Positions 41,471 through 52,549 are shown, counted from the first letter of the stretch. The stretch: DNA of 64,000 bases from Actinokineospora inagensis DSM 44258 (GCF_000482865.1 NZ_AXWW01000051.1:1-64000), one strand, 5' to 3'. Program-made: numbers and translations. The notes: a model not told the origin generated them from the sequence alone.

Positions 41471-41565
41471 GTCCGGACCCCAGTCTTGTCCGGACCCCAG
41501 TCTTGTCCGGACCCCAGTCTTGTCCGGACCCCAGTCTTGTCCGGACCCCAGTCTTGTCCGGACCC
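41464..41565 (+). repeat. Six perfect tandem copies of a 17-bp repeat
   Basis: The unit CAGTCTTGTCCGGACCC is repeated six times without mismatch at 41464, 41481, 41498, 41515, 41532 and 41549. Each unit contains the 8-bp palindrome GTCCGGAC. The first unit overlaps the terminator 3' arm by three bases. There are no spacers, so it is a tandem repeat, not a CRISPR array. Confidence 0.97.
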
Positions 41566-42418
41566 AGCCCGTTGTGCCGACCTGCGCTGTCATGAGCACG
41601 CTGCCCCGGCTGAGCAGCAGGCACCGGCGACCGGCCCGGCAATCGCCGTCATGGCTGGGTTGGCTGCGTCGGGTCGGGTCGCGGACCCGGTGGCCGCGCG
41701 GGTTGCCGCACAGTAACGGCCGGTGCCGCCCACTCATTCGGCTGCCGCCACGCCCACCTGGCTGCCATCCCGCTCATCCAGCCGCGGTGCCGCTCATCCC
41801 ACTGCCGCCTCCCGCGTCCGGCGGCCGTGCCGTTTATGCGGCTGTGCGGTTCATCCGGTCGTGCGCCTTGACGTTCGCCGCCGCCGGGTCCAGGCCGGAC
41901 CCCTCCCACCCGGGGGCCGGGGGCCCATTCCTGACGGTAGCGCGACCGCCGCCTTGTCAAGGGGGTGTGGCGCCGTCCTGTGGACAGCTCAGGTCATTGT
42001 GGACAACCGTCGGGAATCCCGTTCCAACACTGGTGATTTCCCGTATTAACCGCCCGGTCACCCGCTGGCCCACCGCGGGCGCAGGCAGGTTCGGCCGGGT
42101 CGAGGTGTCGGCCACACCGGCCGATCAGCAAGATCCAATCGAGCGTTGTCGCAGGTCACCGGCTTCAAGATCGAGCACGAGCCGGACCGGTGTTAGCCAC
42201 ATCACCCCCGCTGTCACCGGTAGCGGGCAGGTTGTCCGGACCTCGGGGTGCTGGAGCAACCCCGCGTGCTGTTAGAGTCGTGAGCACGCTCTGGGGTTGC
42301 TTGCCCTGGGGCGCTCCTGGTTTGCCAACACCTGGCGGCCGGGCCCTGTACCCGCCGGCGACAGCCGGTCAGCCGTTCACCGGTAATGAGCTGCCGGTGA
42401 CGCCGAGGAGGTTCTTGC
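41566..42418 (+). promoter_or_regulatory. Long noncoding region upstream of secY
   Basis: With the preceding array this gap is about 1 kb and holds no supported gene. It contains the degenerate 20-bp array (41725-41860), two DnaA-box-like nonamers on the minus strand (TGTGGACAG 41979-41987 and TGTGGACAA 41998-42006) and a TAGAGT -10-like hexamer at 42273-42278 that could serve secY, although its -35 is weak. GAGGAGG at 42405-42411 is the secY ribosome binding site. Confidence 0.5.
41725..41860 (+). repeat. Degenerate 20-bp tandem repeat, about seven units
   Basis: Units beginning at 41725, 41744, 41764, 41784, 41804, 41824 and 41844 keep a near-exact 20-bp period. A representative unit is GCCGTGCCGTTTATGCGGCT, with a shared centre like CGCTCATCC. 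Unit-to-unit identity is partial, so this is an old array. Confidence 0.6.
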
Positions 42419-43723
42419 GTGTTCAGCGCCTTCCGCTCGGCTCTCGCGACGCCGGACTTGCGCCGCAAGATCCTTTTCACGATCGGGATCATCGTCGTCT
42501 ACCGGGTCGGCGCGCTGCTGCCGTCTCCGGGTGTGTCGTACCCGAACGTGCAGAAGTGTCTGAACTCGGTCGACGCCAACGGTGTCTACGGCCTGCTGAA
42601 CCTGTTCAGCGGCGGTGCCCTGCTGCAGCTCTCCGTGTTCGCGCTCGGCATCATGCCGTACATCACCGCGAGCATCATCATCCAGTTGTTGACCGTGGTC
42701 ATCCCGCGCTTCGAGCAGTTGAAGAAGGAAGGCCAGGCGGGGCAGAACAAGCTCACCCAGTACACCCGGTACCTGACCGTCGCGCTGGCGGTGCTGCAGG
42801 CGACCGGCATCGTGGCGATGGCCGACCGCAAGCAGTTGTTCGGCAACTGCCCGGACGACATCATCCCGAACAGCAACGTGTTCACCCTGGCCGTCGTGGT
42901 CATCACGATGACCGCGGGCACCGCGCTGATCATGTGGTTCGGCGAGCTGATCACCGAGCGCGGCATCGGCAACGGCATGTCGCTGCTGATGTTCGTCAAC
43001 ATCGCGGCCCGCATCCCGGCCGAGGGCGGCAACATCCTGCGCCAGGGCGGTGGCCTGGTCTTCACCGTGGTCTGCGCGTTCGGCCTGCTGATCATCGCCA
43101 GCGTCGTGTTCGTCGAGCAGGGCCAGCGCCGGATCCCGGTGCAGTACGCCAAGCGCATGATCGGCCGCCGGATGTACGGCGGTACCTCGACCTACCTGCC
43201 GCTGAAGGTCAACCAGGCCGGTGTCATCCCGGTCATCTTCGCCTCGTCGCTGCTGTACCTGCCGGACCTGATCTCCCGGCTGGTCGGCCAGGACAACTCG
43301 GCCTGGCAGCGGTTCATCGCGAACCACATCGTCAAGCAGTCCGACTGGGTGCACATCGCGGTCTACTTCGCGCTGATCATCTTCTTCACGTACTTCTACA
43401 TCACCATCACGTTCAACGTGAACGAGCGCGCCGAGGAGATGCGGAAGTTCGGTGGCTTCATCCCCGGCATCCGCCCCGGTCGCCCCACCTCGGAGTACCT
43501 GAACTTCGTGTTGGGCCGGATCACCCTGCCCGGCTCCATCTACCTCGGCATCATCGCGGTGCTGCCGAACTTCTTCCTCGACCTCACCGGTGGTCAGGGC
43601 GCCAACCAGAACTTCCCGTTCGGTGGCACCGCGGTACTGATCATGGTCGGTGTCGGCCTCGACACCGTGAAGCAGATCGAGAGCCAGTTGATGCAGCGCA
43701 ACTACGAAGGGTTCCTCAGGTGA
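42419..43723 (+). CDS. secY: Protein translocase subunit SecY
   Basis: This 434-residue protein is the channel of the Sec translocon with ten transmembrane helices. It begins with GTG ([20 protein letters not shown]) seven bases after CGAGGAGG. The conserved loops [15 protein letters not shown] and [14 protein letters not shown] are present. It overlaps adk by 4 bp (GTGA) but is separated from rplO by 1 kb, so it probably has its own promoter. Confidence 0.96.
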   Translation: MFSAFRSALATPDLRRKILFTIGIIVVYRVGALLPSPGVSYPNVQKCLNSVDANGVYGLLNLFSGGALLQLSVFALGIMPYITASIIIQLLTVVIPRFEQLKKEGQAGQNKLTQYTRYLTVALAVLQATGIVAMADRKQLFGNCPDDIIPNSNVFTLAVVVITMTAGTALIMWFGELITERGIGNGMSLLMFVNIAARIPAEGGNILRQGGGLVFTVVCAFGLLIIASVVFVEQGQRRIPVQYAKRMIGRRMYGGTSTYLPLKVNQAGVIPVIFASSLLYLPDLISRLVGQDNSAWQRFIANHIVKQSDWVHIAVYFALIIFFTYFYITITFNVNERAEEMRKFGGFIPGIRPGRPTSEYLNFVLGRITLPGSIYLGIIAVLPNFFLDLTGGQGANQNFPFGGTAVLIMVGVGLDTVKQIESQLMQRNYEGFLR

Positions 43724-44274
43724 CGCGTGTTGTTCTCGTTGGTCCGCCCGGCGCGGGGAAGGGTACCCAGGCCACGGCGTTGAGCCGGGAGTTCGGGGTC
43801 CCGCACATCTCGACCGGCGACCTCTTCCGGGCGCACATCGCGAACAACACCGAGCTGGGGCAGGACGTCAAGCGCTACCTCGACTCCGGGCAGTTGGTGC
43901 CGGACGAGGTGACCAACGAGATGGTGCGCGAGCGGCTGGACGAGCCGGACGCGCGCGGCGGGTTCCTGCTCGACGGGTTCCCGCGCAACGTCGGCCAGGC
44001 CGAGGTGCTCGGCAAGATCCTCGGCGACGCGGGCACCTCGGTCGACGCGGTGGTCGAGTTCAAGATCGACGAGGACGTGGTGGTCGAGCGGCTGCTCGCC
44101 CGCGGCCGCGACGACGACAACGAGGAAGTCATCCGCCGCCGCCAGCAGATCTACCGCTCGGAGACCGAGCCGCTGCTGGACTACTACGGCACCGCGGTCA
44201 TCACCGTGGACGCGGTCGGCGACGTCGACGAGATCACCCAGCGCGTGCTCTCGGCGCTGCGCGACCGGACGTGA
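43720..44274 (+). CDS. adk: Adenylate kinase
   Basis: This 184-residue enzyme interconverts ATP + AMP and 2 ADP. It has the P-loop [10 protein letters not shown] (residues 8-17), the AMP-binding STGDLFR, and DGFPRN. The LID is short, as in mycobacterial Adk, with no zinc cysteines. It starts with GTG inside the secY stop. Confidence 0.96.
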   Translation: MTRVVLVGPPGAGKGTQATALSREFGVPHISTGDLFRAHIANNTELGQDVKRYLDSGQLVPDEVTNEMVRERLDEPDARGGFLLDGFPRNVGQAEVLGKILGDAGTSVDAVVEFKIDEDVVVERLLARGRDDDNEEVIRRRQQIYRSETEPLLDYYGTAVITVDAVGDVDEITQRVLSALRDRT

Positions 44275-45098
44275 CCGGTGGTCTGTTCGGCGGGTTCCGG
44301 CTGGCGCTGGCTTCCTGGCGGTCGCGGATGATCGAGATCAAGACCCCGGCCCAGTTGGACGCCATGCGCGCGGCCGGGCTGGTGGTGGCGCGGGCGCTGG
44401 CCACCGTGGCCGCCGCGGCGAAAGCCGGGGTGTCCACCGCGGAGCTCGACGAGTTGGCCGAGCAGACCATCCGCGACGCGGGTGCCGTCCCGTCGTTCAA
44501 GGGCTACCACGGGTTCCCGGCGAGCATCTGCGCGTCGGTGAACGAGCAGATCGTGCACGGCATCCCCTCCCGGGAGCAGGTGCTGGCCGACGGCGACCTC
44601 ATCTCGGTCGACTGCGGCGCCATCCTGGACGACTGGCACGGCGACTCGGCGGTGACGCTGTTCGTCGGGTCGATCACCGACGAGCAGCAGGCGTTGTCCG
44701 CGGCCACCAAGGCGTCGATGGAGGCGGGCATCGCCGCCGTCGCCCCGGGTGCCCGGCTCACCGACATCTCTCACGCGATCGAGAGCTCGGTGCACTCGTC
44801 CGAGCGAAGCCACGGTCGCACCTACGGCATCGTCCGCGAGTACGGCGGCCACGGCATCGGCAGCGCCATGCACATGGACCCGTTCCTGCCGAACTACGGC
44901 AAGCCCGGCAAGGGCCCCCGGCTGCGCACCGGCATGGCCATCGCCATCGAGCCGATGCTGACCCTGGGCACCGAGGAGACCGTGGAACTGGCGGACGGCT
45001 GGACCGTCGTCACGGCCGACGGGTCCCGGGCCGCCCACTGGGAGCACACCGTCGCGGTGACCGACGACGGCCCCTGGGTGCTGACCGCCCCGGAGTAG
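44271..45098 (+). CDS. map: Methionine aminopeptidase, type I
   Basis: This 275-residue enzyme removes the initiator methionine. Metal ligands are seen in [15 protein letters not shown] (two aspartates), [10 protein letters not shown] (histidine), AIEPMLTLG and WEHTVAVTD (glutamates). The GTG at 44271 overlaps the adk stop and is chosen for coupling; an ATG at 44328 ([10 protein letters not shown]) would give a 256-residue enzyme and cannot be excluded. Confidence 0.93.
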   Translation: MTGGLFGGFRLALASWRSRMIEIKTPAQLDAMRAAGLVVARALATVAAAAKAGVSTAELDELAEQTIRDAGAVPSFKGYHGFPASICASVNEQIVHGIPSREQVLADGDLISVDCGAILDDWHGDSAVTLFVGSITDEQQALSAATKASMEAGIAAVAPGARLTDISHAIESSVHSSERSHGRTYGIVREYGGHGIGSAMHMDPFLPNYGKPGKGPRLRTGMAIAIEPMLTLGTEETVELADGWTVVTADGSRAAHWEHTVAVTDDGPWVLTAPE

Positions 45099-45107
45099 CC
45101 GACCCGG

Positions 45108-45149
45108 ACCGACCGGCCACCACCCGGTCGGTACCCCCCGATTTGGGGG
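45108..45149 (+). terminator. Hairpins after map
   Basis: ACCGACCGG (45108-45116) pairs with CCGGTCGGT (45124-45132) around a 7-nt loop. A second small stem, CCCCC with GGGGG around GATTT, follows at 45135-45149. The second stem overlaps the -35 region of the infA promoter candidate. Confidence 0.5.
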
Positions 45150-45171
45150 CTTCACCGCACGCGCGTACACT
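45143..45171 (+). promoter_or_regulatory. Candidate infA promoter, TTGGGG-17-TACACT
   Basis: TTGGGG (45143-45148) lies 17 nt before TACACT (45166-45171), a TANNNT -10 box. Transcription would start near 45178 and leave a leader of about 127 nt before infA. The 45099-45304 gap holds no gene. Confidence 0.55.
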
Positions 45172-45304
45172 TGACCGCTGGTGCTGTATAGCGCCGATTC
45201 CGTCGTGCGTGTCACCCGGTGGGGTTCAGTGGGTTCACTGTGCCGCGCCCGTGCGTCCGGCGGGCAAGCCGAAGCAACACCCACCGTCACGAAACGCGGA
45301 GGAC

Positions 45305-45526
45305 ATGGGCAAGAAGGACGGGGCCATCGAGGTCGAAGGCCGCGTGGTCGAGCCACTCCCCAACGCGATGTTCCGCGTCGAGTTGGAGAACGGCCACAAG
45401 GTGCTGGCACACATCAGCGGCAAGATGCGGCAGCACTACATCCGCATCCTGCCCGAGGACCGGGTCGTCGTAGAGCTGTCGCCCTACGACCTGTCCCGCG
45501 GTCGCATCGTCTACCGCTACAAGTGA
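45305..45526 (+). CDS. infA: Translation initiation factor IF-1
   Basis: This 73-residue OB-fold protein binds the ribosomal A site during initiation ([20 protein letters not shown], ending RGRIVYRYK). The length is normal. GCGGAGGA lies directly before the ATG with short spacing. First gene of the alpha-type operon. Confidence 0.96.
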   Translation: MGKKDGAIEVEGRVVEPLPNAMFRVELENGHKVLAHISGKMRQHYIRILPEDRVVVELSPYDLSRGRIVYRYK

Positions 45527-45605
45527 CGGGTCCGGCGCGAGCCGGACAGCCACTACTTGGTGCTCCCGCTCGGGGAGCACGCGGCCGAAGCAGGAGAAGA
45601 CAGAC

Positions 45606-45719
45606 GTGAAGGTCAACCCGAGCGTCAAGAAGATCTGCGACAAGTGCAAGGTGATCCGCCGCCACGGCCGGGTCATGGTGATCTGCGAGAACCTGCGCCA
45701 CAAGCAGCGCCAGGGCTGA
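45606..45719 (+). CDS. rpmJ: 50S ribosomal protein L36, zinc form
   Basis: This 37-residue protein is bL36 ([19 protein letters not shown]). The zinc ligands C11, C14, C27 and H32 are all present. It starts with GTG between infA and rpsM in the usual order; GGAGAAGA lies upstream. Confidence 0.95.
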   Translation: MKVNPSVKKICDKCKVIRRHGRVMVICENLRHKQRQG

Positions 45720-45896
45720 GCAGTCCCACCGCCTAGCAGTTCGCCGAGCTACGCGACAGCAAGGTAAGAGGACCTCCCGCCACCTGTCGGGTCATTCGGA
45801 CCCGACTCACCCCCGGACCCAGGCCGGGGCCCGGAGCACATCTCCGGGGCGGTGCGGGAGCAGACCTGGGGAGAGCAAAGAGGAGATACCGCCGCA

Positions 45897-46277
45897 ATGG
45901 CACGTGTCGCAGGCGTCGACCTCCCCCGCGAAAAGCGGATGGAGATCGCGCTGACCTACATCTTCGGTATCGGCCGGACCCGCTCCAAGGAGCTGCTGGC
46001 CGCCACCGGGATCAGCCCGGACCTGCGGGCAAAGGACCTGACCGACGACGACGTGGTTCGTCTGCGCGACCACATCGAGAACAACTACAAGGTCGAGGGT
46101 GACCTCCGCCGCGAGGTGCAGGCCGACATTCGACGCAAGATCGAGATCGGCTGCTACGAGGGCCTGCGGTGGCGCCGCGGTCTGCCCGTCCGCGGTCAGC
46201 GGACCAAGACCAACGCCCGCACCCGCAAGGGCCCGAAGAAGACCGTCGCCGGCAAGAAGAAGGCCGGCAAGAAGTGA
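45897..46277 (+). CDS. rpsM: 30S ribosomal protein S13
   Basis: This 126-residue protein is uS13 of the 30S head ([21 protein letters not shown], ending in a lysine-rich tail). AGAGGAGA upstream fixes the ATG. It is followed by an unusually long 194-bp gap before rpsK. Confidence 0.97.
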   Translation: MARVAGVDLPREKRMEIALTYIFGIGRTRSKELLAATGISPDLRAKDLTDDDVVRLRDHIENNYKVEGDLRREVQADIRRKIEIGCYEGLRWRRGLPVRGQRTKTNARTRKGPKKTVAGKKKAGKK

Positions 46278-46471
46278 GCAAGAGCTGCGAGACCGTGGTC
46301 GCCGTCGTCCCGCAACGACGCCGGAACCGGGCCTTCATGGCCCTCACCGTCGCGCCGAGGTGTGCCCGCCCGGCCGCCCTGCGCGAGCTCTACACGGACG
46401 CTGGATCAATCATCCGCAACGCAGCTCCCGAGTTCACCACCTCGCGCACCAAGTAGGAGAAACCCGCAGAC

Positions 46472-46879
46472 ATGCCACCCAAGAGCCGTACCGGCGCCGG
46501 GGTCAAGAAAGTCCGGCGCAAGGAAAAGAAGAACATCTCGCACGGGCACGCCCACATCAAGAGCACGTTCAACAACACGATCGTCTCGATCACCGACCCG
46601 ACCGGCGCGGTGATCGCCTGGGCGTCCTCCGGCCACGTCGGCTTCAAGGGCTCCCGCAAGTCCACCCCGTTCGCCGCGCAGATGGCGGCGGAGAACGCGG
46701 CCCGCAAGGCCGCCGAGCACGGCATGAAGAAGGTCGACGTGTTCGTCAAGGGCCCCGGCTCCGGCCGGGAGACCGCGATCCGCTCGCTGCAGGCGGCGGG
46801 CCTCGAGGTCGGCACCATCCAGGACGTGACCCCGCAGCCGCACAACGGTTGCCGCCCGCCCAAGCGGCGCCGGGTCTGA
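46472..46879 (+). CDS. rpsK: 30S ribosomal protein S11
   Basis: This 135-residue protein is uS11 of the 30S platform ([20 protein letters not shown], ending [13 protein letters not shown]). Normal length. AGGAGAAA is upstream. Confidence 0.97.
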   Translation: MPPKSRTGAGVKKVRRKEKKNISHGHAHIKSTFNNTIVSITDPTGAVIAWASSGHVGFKGSRKSTPFAAQMAAENAARKAAEHGMKKVDVFVKGPGSGRETAIRSLQAAGLEVGTIQDVTPQPHNGCRPPKRRRV

Positions 46880-46902
46880 GGAACGGGGAGGACTAACCAG
46901 AC

Positions 46903-47508
46903 ATGGCACGCTACACCGGTCCGGCCACCCGGATCTCCCGTCGGCTCAAGGTCGACCTCGTCGGCGGCGACCAGGCTTTCGAGCGCCGTCCGTACCCGCC
47001 CGGCCAGCACGGCCGCGGCCGCAGCAAGGACACCGAGTACCTGCAGCAGTTGCAGGAGAAGCAGAAGGCGCGCTACACCTACGGCATCCTCGAGCGGCAG
47101 TTCCGCCGCTACTACGAGACCGCCGTGCGCCGCAAGGGCAAGACCGGTGAGGTCCTGCTCCAGCTCCTCGAGTCCCGGCTGGACAATGTGGTCTACCGCG
47201 CGGGCCTGGCCCGCACCCGCCGCCAGGCGCGGCAGTTGGTCAGCCACGGCCACTTCATCGTGAACGGCCACAAGGTCAACATCCCCAGCTTCCAGGTGTC
47301 GCGGTTCGACATCATCGATGTGAAGCCGAAGTCGTTGCCGACGCTGCCGTTCGTCGCCGCCAAGGAGTCCTACGGCGACCGCCCGATCCCGGGCTGGCTG
47401 CAGGTGGTCCCGTCGACCCTGCGCATCCTCGTGCACCAGTTGCCCGAGCGCGCGCAGATCGACGTCCCGGTCCAGGAGCAGTTGATCGTCGAGTTCTACT
47501 CGAAGTAG
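46903..47508 (+). CDS. rpsD: 30S ribosomal protein S4
   Basis: This 201-residue protein is uS4, which starts 16S 5' domain assembly (MARYTGPATRISRRLKVDL). It is the form without the zinc cysteine cluster. The S4 RNA-binding domain (LESRLDNVVYRAGLARTRRQ) is intact. Confidence 0.97.
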   Translation: MARYTGPATRISRRLKVDLVGGDQAFERRPYPPGQHGRGRSKDTEYLQQLQEKQKARYTYGILERQFRRYYETAVRRKGKTGEVLLQLLESRLDNVVYRAGLARTRRQARQLVSHGHFIVNGHKVNIPSFQVSRFDIIDVKPKSLPTLPFVAAKESYGDRPIPGWLQVVPSTLRILVHQLPERAQIDVPVQEQLIVEFYSK

Positions 47509-47516
47509 TCGTTTCG

Positions 47517-47574
47517 GGGGCGGCGGTGCCGACTGCCGCCGCCCCGACCGCCCACCGCGCCGCAGTGGGCGGTC
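47517..47574 (+). other. Two adjacent strong hairpins between rpsD and rpoA
   Basis: The first stem pairs GGGGCGGCGG (47517-47526) with CCGCCGCCCC (47536-47545). The second pairs GACCGCCCAC (47546-47555) with GTGGGCGGTC (47565-47574). Both are perfect 10-bp stems with 9-nt loops placed back to back. There is no T-tract. They may tune rpoA expression relative to the ribosomal genes. Confidence 0.6.
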
Positions 47575-47631
47575 GTCCCAATCACCACCGGCGTCAAATA
47601 GCGGGCGCCATCGGGAAGGAAGAACCAAGAA

Positions 47632-48681
47632 GTGCTCATCTCACAGCGTCCCGGCCTCGCCGAGGAGCCGGTCAACGAGACCCGCTCCCGCTTCGTCATC
47701 GAGCCGCTCGAGCCCGGTTTCGGCTACACCCTGGGCAACTCGCTGCGGCGGACCCTGCTGTCCTCGATCCCCGGCGCCTCCGTGACCAGCATCCGCATCG
47801 ACGGCGTGCTGCACGAGTTCACCACCGTGCCCGGGGTCAAGGAGGACGTCACCGACATCATCCTCAACCTCAAGGAGCTGGTCGTCTCCTCCGAGGAGGA
47901 CGAGCCGGTGACGATGTACCTGCGCAAGCAGGGCCCCGGTGAGGTGACCGCCGGTGACATCGTGCCGCCCGCGGGTGTCACGGTGCACAACCCGGACCTG
48001 CACATCGCCACCCTGAACGGCAAGGGGAAGCTGGAGATCGAGCTCGTCGTCGAGCGCGGTCGCGGCTACGTCCCGGCCGTGCAGAACAAGCAGGCGGGCG
48101 CCGAGATCGGCCGCATCCCGGTCGACTCGATCTACTCGCCGGTGCTCAAGGTCACCTACAAGGTCGAGGCGACCCGCGTCGAGCAGCGCACCGACTTCGA
48201 CAAGCTCATCCTCGACGTCGAGACCAAGCCGTCGATCACGCCGCGGGACGCGGTCGCGTCGGCGGGCAAGACGCTGGTCGAGCTGTTCGGTCTGGCGCGC
48301 GAGCTCAACGTGGACGCCGAGGGCATCGAGATCGGCCCCTCGCCGCAGGAGGCGGACACCATCGCCGCCTACGCGATGCCGATCGAAGACCTCGACCTCA
48401 CCGTGCGGTCGTACAACTGCCTCAAGCGCGAGGGCATCCACACGGTGGGCGAACTGGTGTCGCGCAGCGAGGCGGACCTGCTCGACATCCGCAACTTCGG
48501 CGCCAAGTCGATCGACGAGGTCAAGATGAAGCTGGTCGGCCTCGGCCTGGCGCTCAAGGACAGCCCGCCCGGGTTCGACCCGACCGCCGCCGCGACCGAC
48601 TTCGCCGCCGACACGTGGAGCGACAGCCCGGACCCCGGCACCGACGACGGCCAGGACTACGCAGAGACCGAGCAGCTCTAG
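47632..48681 (+). CDS. rpoA: DNA-directed RNA polymerase subunit alpha
   Basis: This 349-residue protein has the N-terminal dimerisation and assembly domain ([20 protein letters not shown]) and the C-terminal DNA- and activator-binding domain ([22 protein letters not shown]). A short acidic tail follows. GTG start with GGAAGGAA upstream. Confidence 0.98.
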   Translation: MLISQRPGLAEEPVNETRSRFVIEPLEPGFGYTLGNSLRRTLLSSIPGASVTSIRIDGVLHEFTTVPGVKEDVTDIILNLKELVVSSEEDEPVTMYLRKQGPGEVTAGDIVPPAGVTVHNPDLHIATLNGKGKLEIELVVERGRGYVPAVQNKQAGAEIGRIPVDSIYSPVLKVTYKVEATRVEQRTDFDKLILDVETKPSITPRDAVASAGKTLVELFGLARELNVDAEGIEIGPSPQEADTIAAYAMPIEDLDLTVRSYNCLKREGIHTVGELVSRSEADLLDIRNFGAKSIDEVKMKLVGLGLALKDSPPGFDPTAAATDFAADTWSDSPDPGTDDGQDYAETEQL

Positions 48682-48721
48682 TCCGTGTAAGGACTCCTGA
48701 GCTTTCCCCAAGGAGCAAGAC

Positions 48722-49261
48722 ATGCCCACCCCAACCAAGGGCGCCCGACTCGGCGGCGGTCCGGCCCACGAGCGGCTGCTGCTGGCCAACCTGGCCACCG
48801 CGCTGTTCGAGCACGGCCGCATCCACACGACCGAGGCCAAGGCGAAGCGGTTGCGGCCGTACGCCGAGAAGCTGATCACCAAGGCCAAGGTCGGCGACCT
48901 GCACAACCGCCGCGAGATCATGAAGGTGATCCGCGACAAGGACGTCGTGCAGCGCCTGTGCACCGAGATCGGCCCGTTCTTCTCCGACCGCACCGGCGGT
49001 TACACCCGGATCACCAAGACGCTGCCGCGCAAGGGCGACAACGCCCCGATGGCCGTGATCGAGCTGATCCAGGAGAAGACGGTCACCGCCGAGGCCGAGG
49101 CCGCGCGCAAGACCAAGTTCGCCAAGGACGCCAAGGTCGAGGCGCCCAAGACCGAGGACCCCAAGGTCGAGGACACGACCGAGGAGCCCGCGGCCGAGGT
49201 CGTCGAGCCCACCGAGTCCACTGAGGACACCGCTTCGGCGTCCACTGAGGACAAGTCCTGA
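48722..49261 (+). CDS. rplQ: 50S ribosomal protein L17
   Basis: This 179-residue protein is bL17. The core (about residues 1-118) is conserved ([20 protein letters not shown]). The remaining 60 residues are an acidic, threonine- and alanine-rich tail, as in other actinobacteria. CAAGGAG precedes the ATG. Its stop overlaps the proposed truA CTG start. Confidence 0.96.
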   Translation: MPTPTKGARLGGGPAHERLLLANLATALFEHGRIHTTEAKAKRLRPYAEKLITKAKVGDLHNRREIMKVIRDKDVVQRLCTEIGPFFSDRTGGYTRITKTLPRKGDNAPMAVIELIQEKTVTAEAEAARKTKFAKDAKVEAPKTEDPKVEDTTEEPAAEVVEPTESTEDTASASTEDKS

Positions 49262-50103
49262 CAGCTCAGCACCACCCGGACGAGCCCGCCGCCCCCGCAG
49301 AGGACGGCGGGCTCGTCCGCGTCCGGCTCGACATCGCCTACGACGGCACCGACTTCTCCGGCTGGGCCGTGCAGCCCAATCGTCGCACCGTGTGCGGGAT
49401 CATCGAGGAGTTCCTCTTCCAGATCCTCCGCCGCCGCGTCCGCCTGACCGTCGCGGGCCGCACCGACGCAGGGGTCCACGCCACCGGTCAGGTCGCCCAC
49501 ATGGACATCCCCCCGTCCGTGGACCTGAACACGTTGCTGCACCGCCTCTCCCGCGCCCTACCCGCCGACGTCCGCGTCACCGCGCTCACCGAGGCATCCC
49601 CCGACTTCGACGCCCGCTTCACCGCCCTACGCCGCCACTACGCCTACCGCGTCTGCGACACCCAATGGCGCGCGAACCCCCTCAACCGGGGCCACGTCGT
49701 CACCTGGCCCCGCCCCCTGGACGTCCCCTCCCTCAACGCCGCCTCGGAGTTGCTGCTCGGCGAACACGACTTCGTCGCCTTCTGCAAACGCCGTGAAGGC
49801 GCCACAACCATCCGGGAACTCCAGCAGTTGGCGTGGACCCGCGAGGGCGACATCCTCACAGCACGGGTAGCCGCCGACGCCTTCTGCCACTCCATGGTCC
49901 GCAGCCTCGTCGGTGCCCTCCTCGCCGTCGGCGAAGGCCGCAAACCAGTCACCTGGCCGTCCTCCATGCTCTCCGCCGCCGAACGCCCCAGCGCCATCAC
50001 AGTCGCCCCGGCCCACGGCCTCACCCTCACCCAGGTCGACTACCCCGCCACCGCCGACTTGGCCGCCCGCGCAACCCAAACCCGCCGCATCCGCACCCGT
50101 TGA
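49258..50103 (+). CDS. truA: tRNA pseudouridine synthase A, probable CTG start
   Basis: This enzyme makes pseudouridine at positions 38-40 of tRNA anticodon stems. The catalytic aspartate is in GRTDAGVHA. The conserved N-terminal strand [15 protein letters not shown] reads in frame from 49312 onward, but the frame has no ATG, GTG or TTG between a stop at 49246 and a GTG at 49369. Starting at that GTG would remove this strand. A CTG at 49258 overlaps the rplQ stop (CTGA), has GAGGA upstream and gives 281 residues with the catalytic Asp at position 70, a normal place. I chose CTG. Confidence 0.8.
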   Translation: MTAQHHPDEPAAPAEDGGLVRVRLDIAYDGTDFSGWAVQPNRRTVCGIIEEFLFQILRRRVRLTVAGRTDAGVHATGQVAHMDIPPSVDLNTLLHRLSRALPADVRVTALTEASPDFDARFTALRRHYAYRVCDTQWRANPLNRGHVVTWPRPLDVPSLNAASELLLGEHDFVAFCKRREGATTIRELQQLAWTREGDILTARVAADAFCHSMVRSLVGALLAVGEGRKPVTWPSSMLSAAERPSAITVAPAHGLTLTQVDYPATADLAARATQTRRIRTR

Positions 50104-50313
50104 CACTTCCGGCGGGCTTGTCGGTCCTGTCGATAACCGCATGTGATCTCGGCGTGGGAGATCTTGTCGGTGCTTCGGGCTAGGCTTTGTATTCAGGGGC
50201 TCAAGTTTGGGTTGATCTTGGTGTGAGGGGTCTCTGGGCCTCGCTGTGCTTCGGGGTTCGGCCTGGTCGCCTGGCGGCGACGCCGGCCTGGGGCGCCAGA
50301 TTTTGCGGGCTGT

Positions 50314-50463
50314 GCCCGCTGGGGTGAAGTTGTTGTGTTCGGGGCCCCTACGGCAACCGCGGGGCAAGGCTAAAAGGCGGGGCCACTGGAAAGCGTGGCC
50401 TTACCCGCCTGTCAGCTTTGCGGTTGCCGTCCCCCCAAACACAACAACTTCACCCCAGCGGGC
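50314..50463. repeat. 150-nt imperfect palindrome
   Basis: The outer arms 50314-50339 and 50438-50463 are perfect inverted repeats of 26 bp. After one mismatch four more pairs follow (50341-50344 with 50433-50436), then an 11-bp stem (50350-50360 with 50420-50430), then AGGCGG/CCGCCT (50375-50380 with 50405-50410) and GGCCAC/GTGGCC (50381-50386 with 50395-50400) closing an 8-nt loop. It could be a miniature mobile element, a bidirectional terminator or a structured RNA. Confidence 0.85.
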
Positions 50464-50585
50464 GGTTGGTATCGGCGGCTTTCGAGGCGCGCGGTGCGAG
50501 TGTGGAGCTTCGTCGATATGGGTGGGCTTTTCGAGGCGCGTGGGGTGGTGAGGGGAGTGGACAACTCCATCCCATGTGGACAAAG

Positions 50586-50629
50586 GTCGAGTGCCCCCGG
50601 GAGACATCCGTGTCTCCCGGGGGCTCGAC
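50586..50629 (-). terminator. Terminator hairpin after the subtilisin-like protease gene
   Basis: A perfect 14-bp stem (50593-50606 with 50611-50624) with a TCCG loop is extended by GTCGA/TCGAC across a 2-nt bulge. On the minus strand it starts 28 bp past the stop of the protease gene and is followed by CTTTGTCC. Confidence 0.8.
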
Positions 50630-50657
50630 TGTTCACTTGTCAGTGGTGATCTGGCTG

Positions 50658-52286
<1,629 letters not shown>

Positions 52287-52549
52287 TGTGTTGGTCTCCT
52301 TCACCAGGGGACACACACGGGTCTGGTCGGCCGGTTCGGACGGTGGCCACCGCGAGGGGGAAGGCGCGCGGAAACGACGTCTTCCCTACCCCAGCGGTCG
52401 CCGTGCCCGACTCGAGCGACGACACCCGGTTGTGTGGCTGAAACGTGAACAGTCACGGAGCGCACCGGGCGAAGAGTCCGGCGTGACCCGCTTGGGTCTG
52501 TCAGTTCGGCCGATCGGGTGTTTTCTTGAGGGCTCGTGAGCGGGTTGGT

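Larger units (their letters stand above)
50104..50657. other. Noncoding region with a long imperfect palindrome
   Basis: No gene is supported in these 554 bases between truA and the convergent protease gene. They contain the 150-nt palindrome at 50314-50463, a repeated GCTTTCGAGGCGCG-like segment (near 50479 and 50527), a TGTGGACAA nonamer at 50575-50583 and the protease terminator at 50586-50629. Confidence 0.6.

Noticed and set aside
41464-41565. CRISPR-like array
   Set aside because: The 17-bp units are directly abutting with no unique spacers, and no cas genes are present.
41979-42006. Replication origin at the DnaA-box pair
   Set aside because: Only two boxes are present, without an AT-rich region or dnaA/dnaN nearby; actinobacterial origins have many boxes.
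41469-42275. Protein-coding frames across the rplO-secY gap
   Set aside because: They run through tandem repeats, have no ribosome binding site and give arginine/proline-rich translations without any family pattern.
46278-46471. Small gene in the rpsM-rpsK gap
   Set aside because: No frame has a plausible start with a ribosome binding site or a recognisable product.
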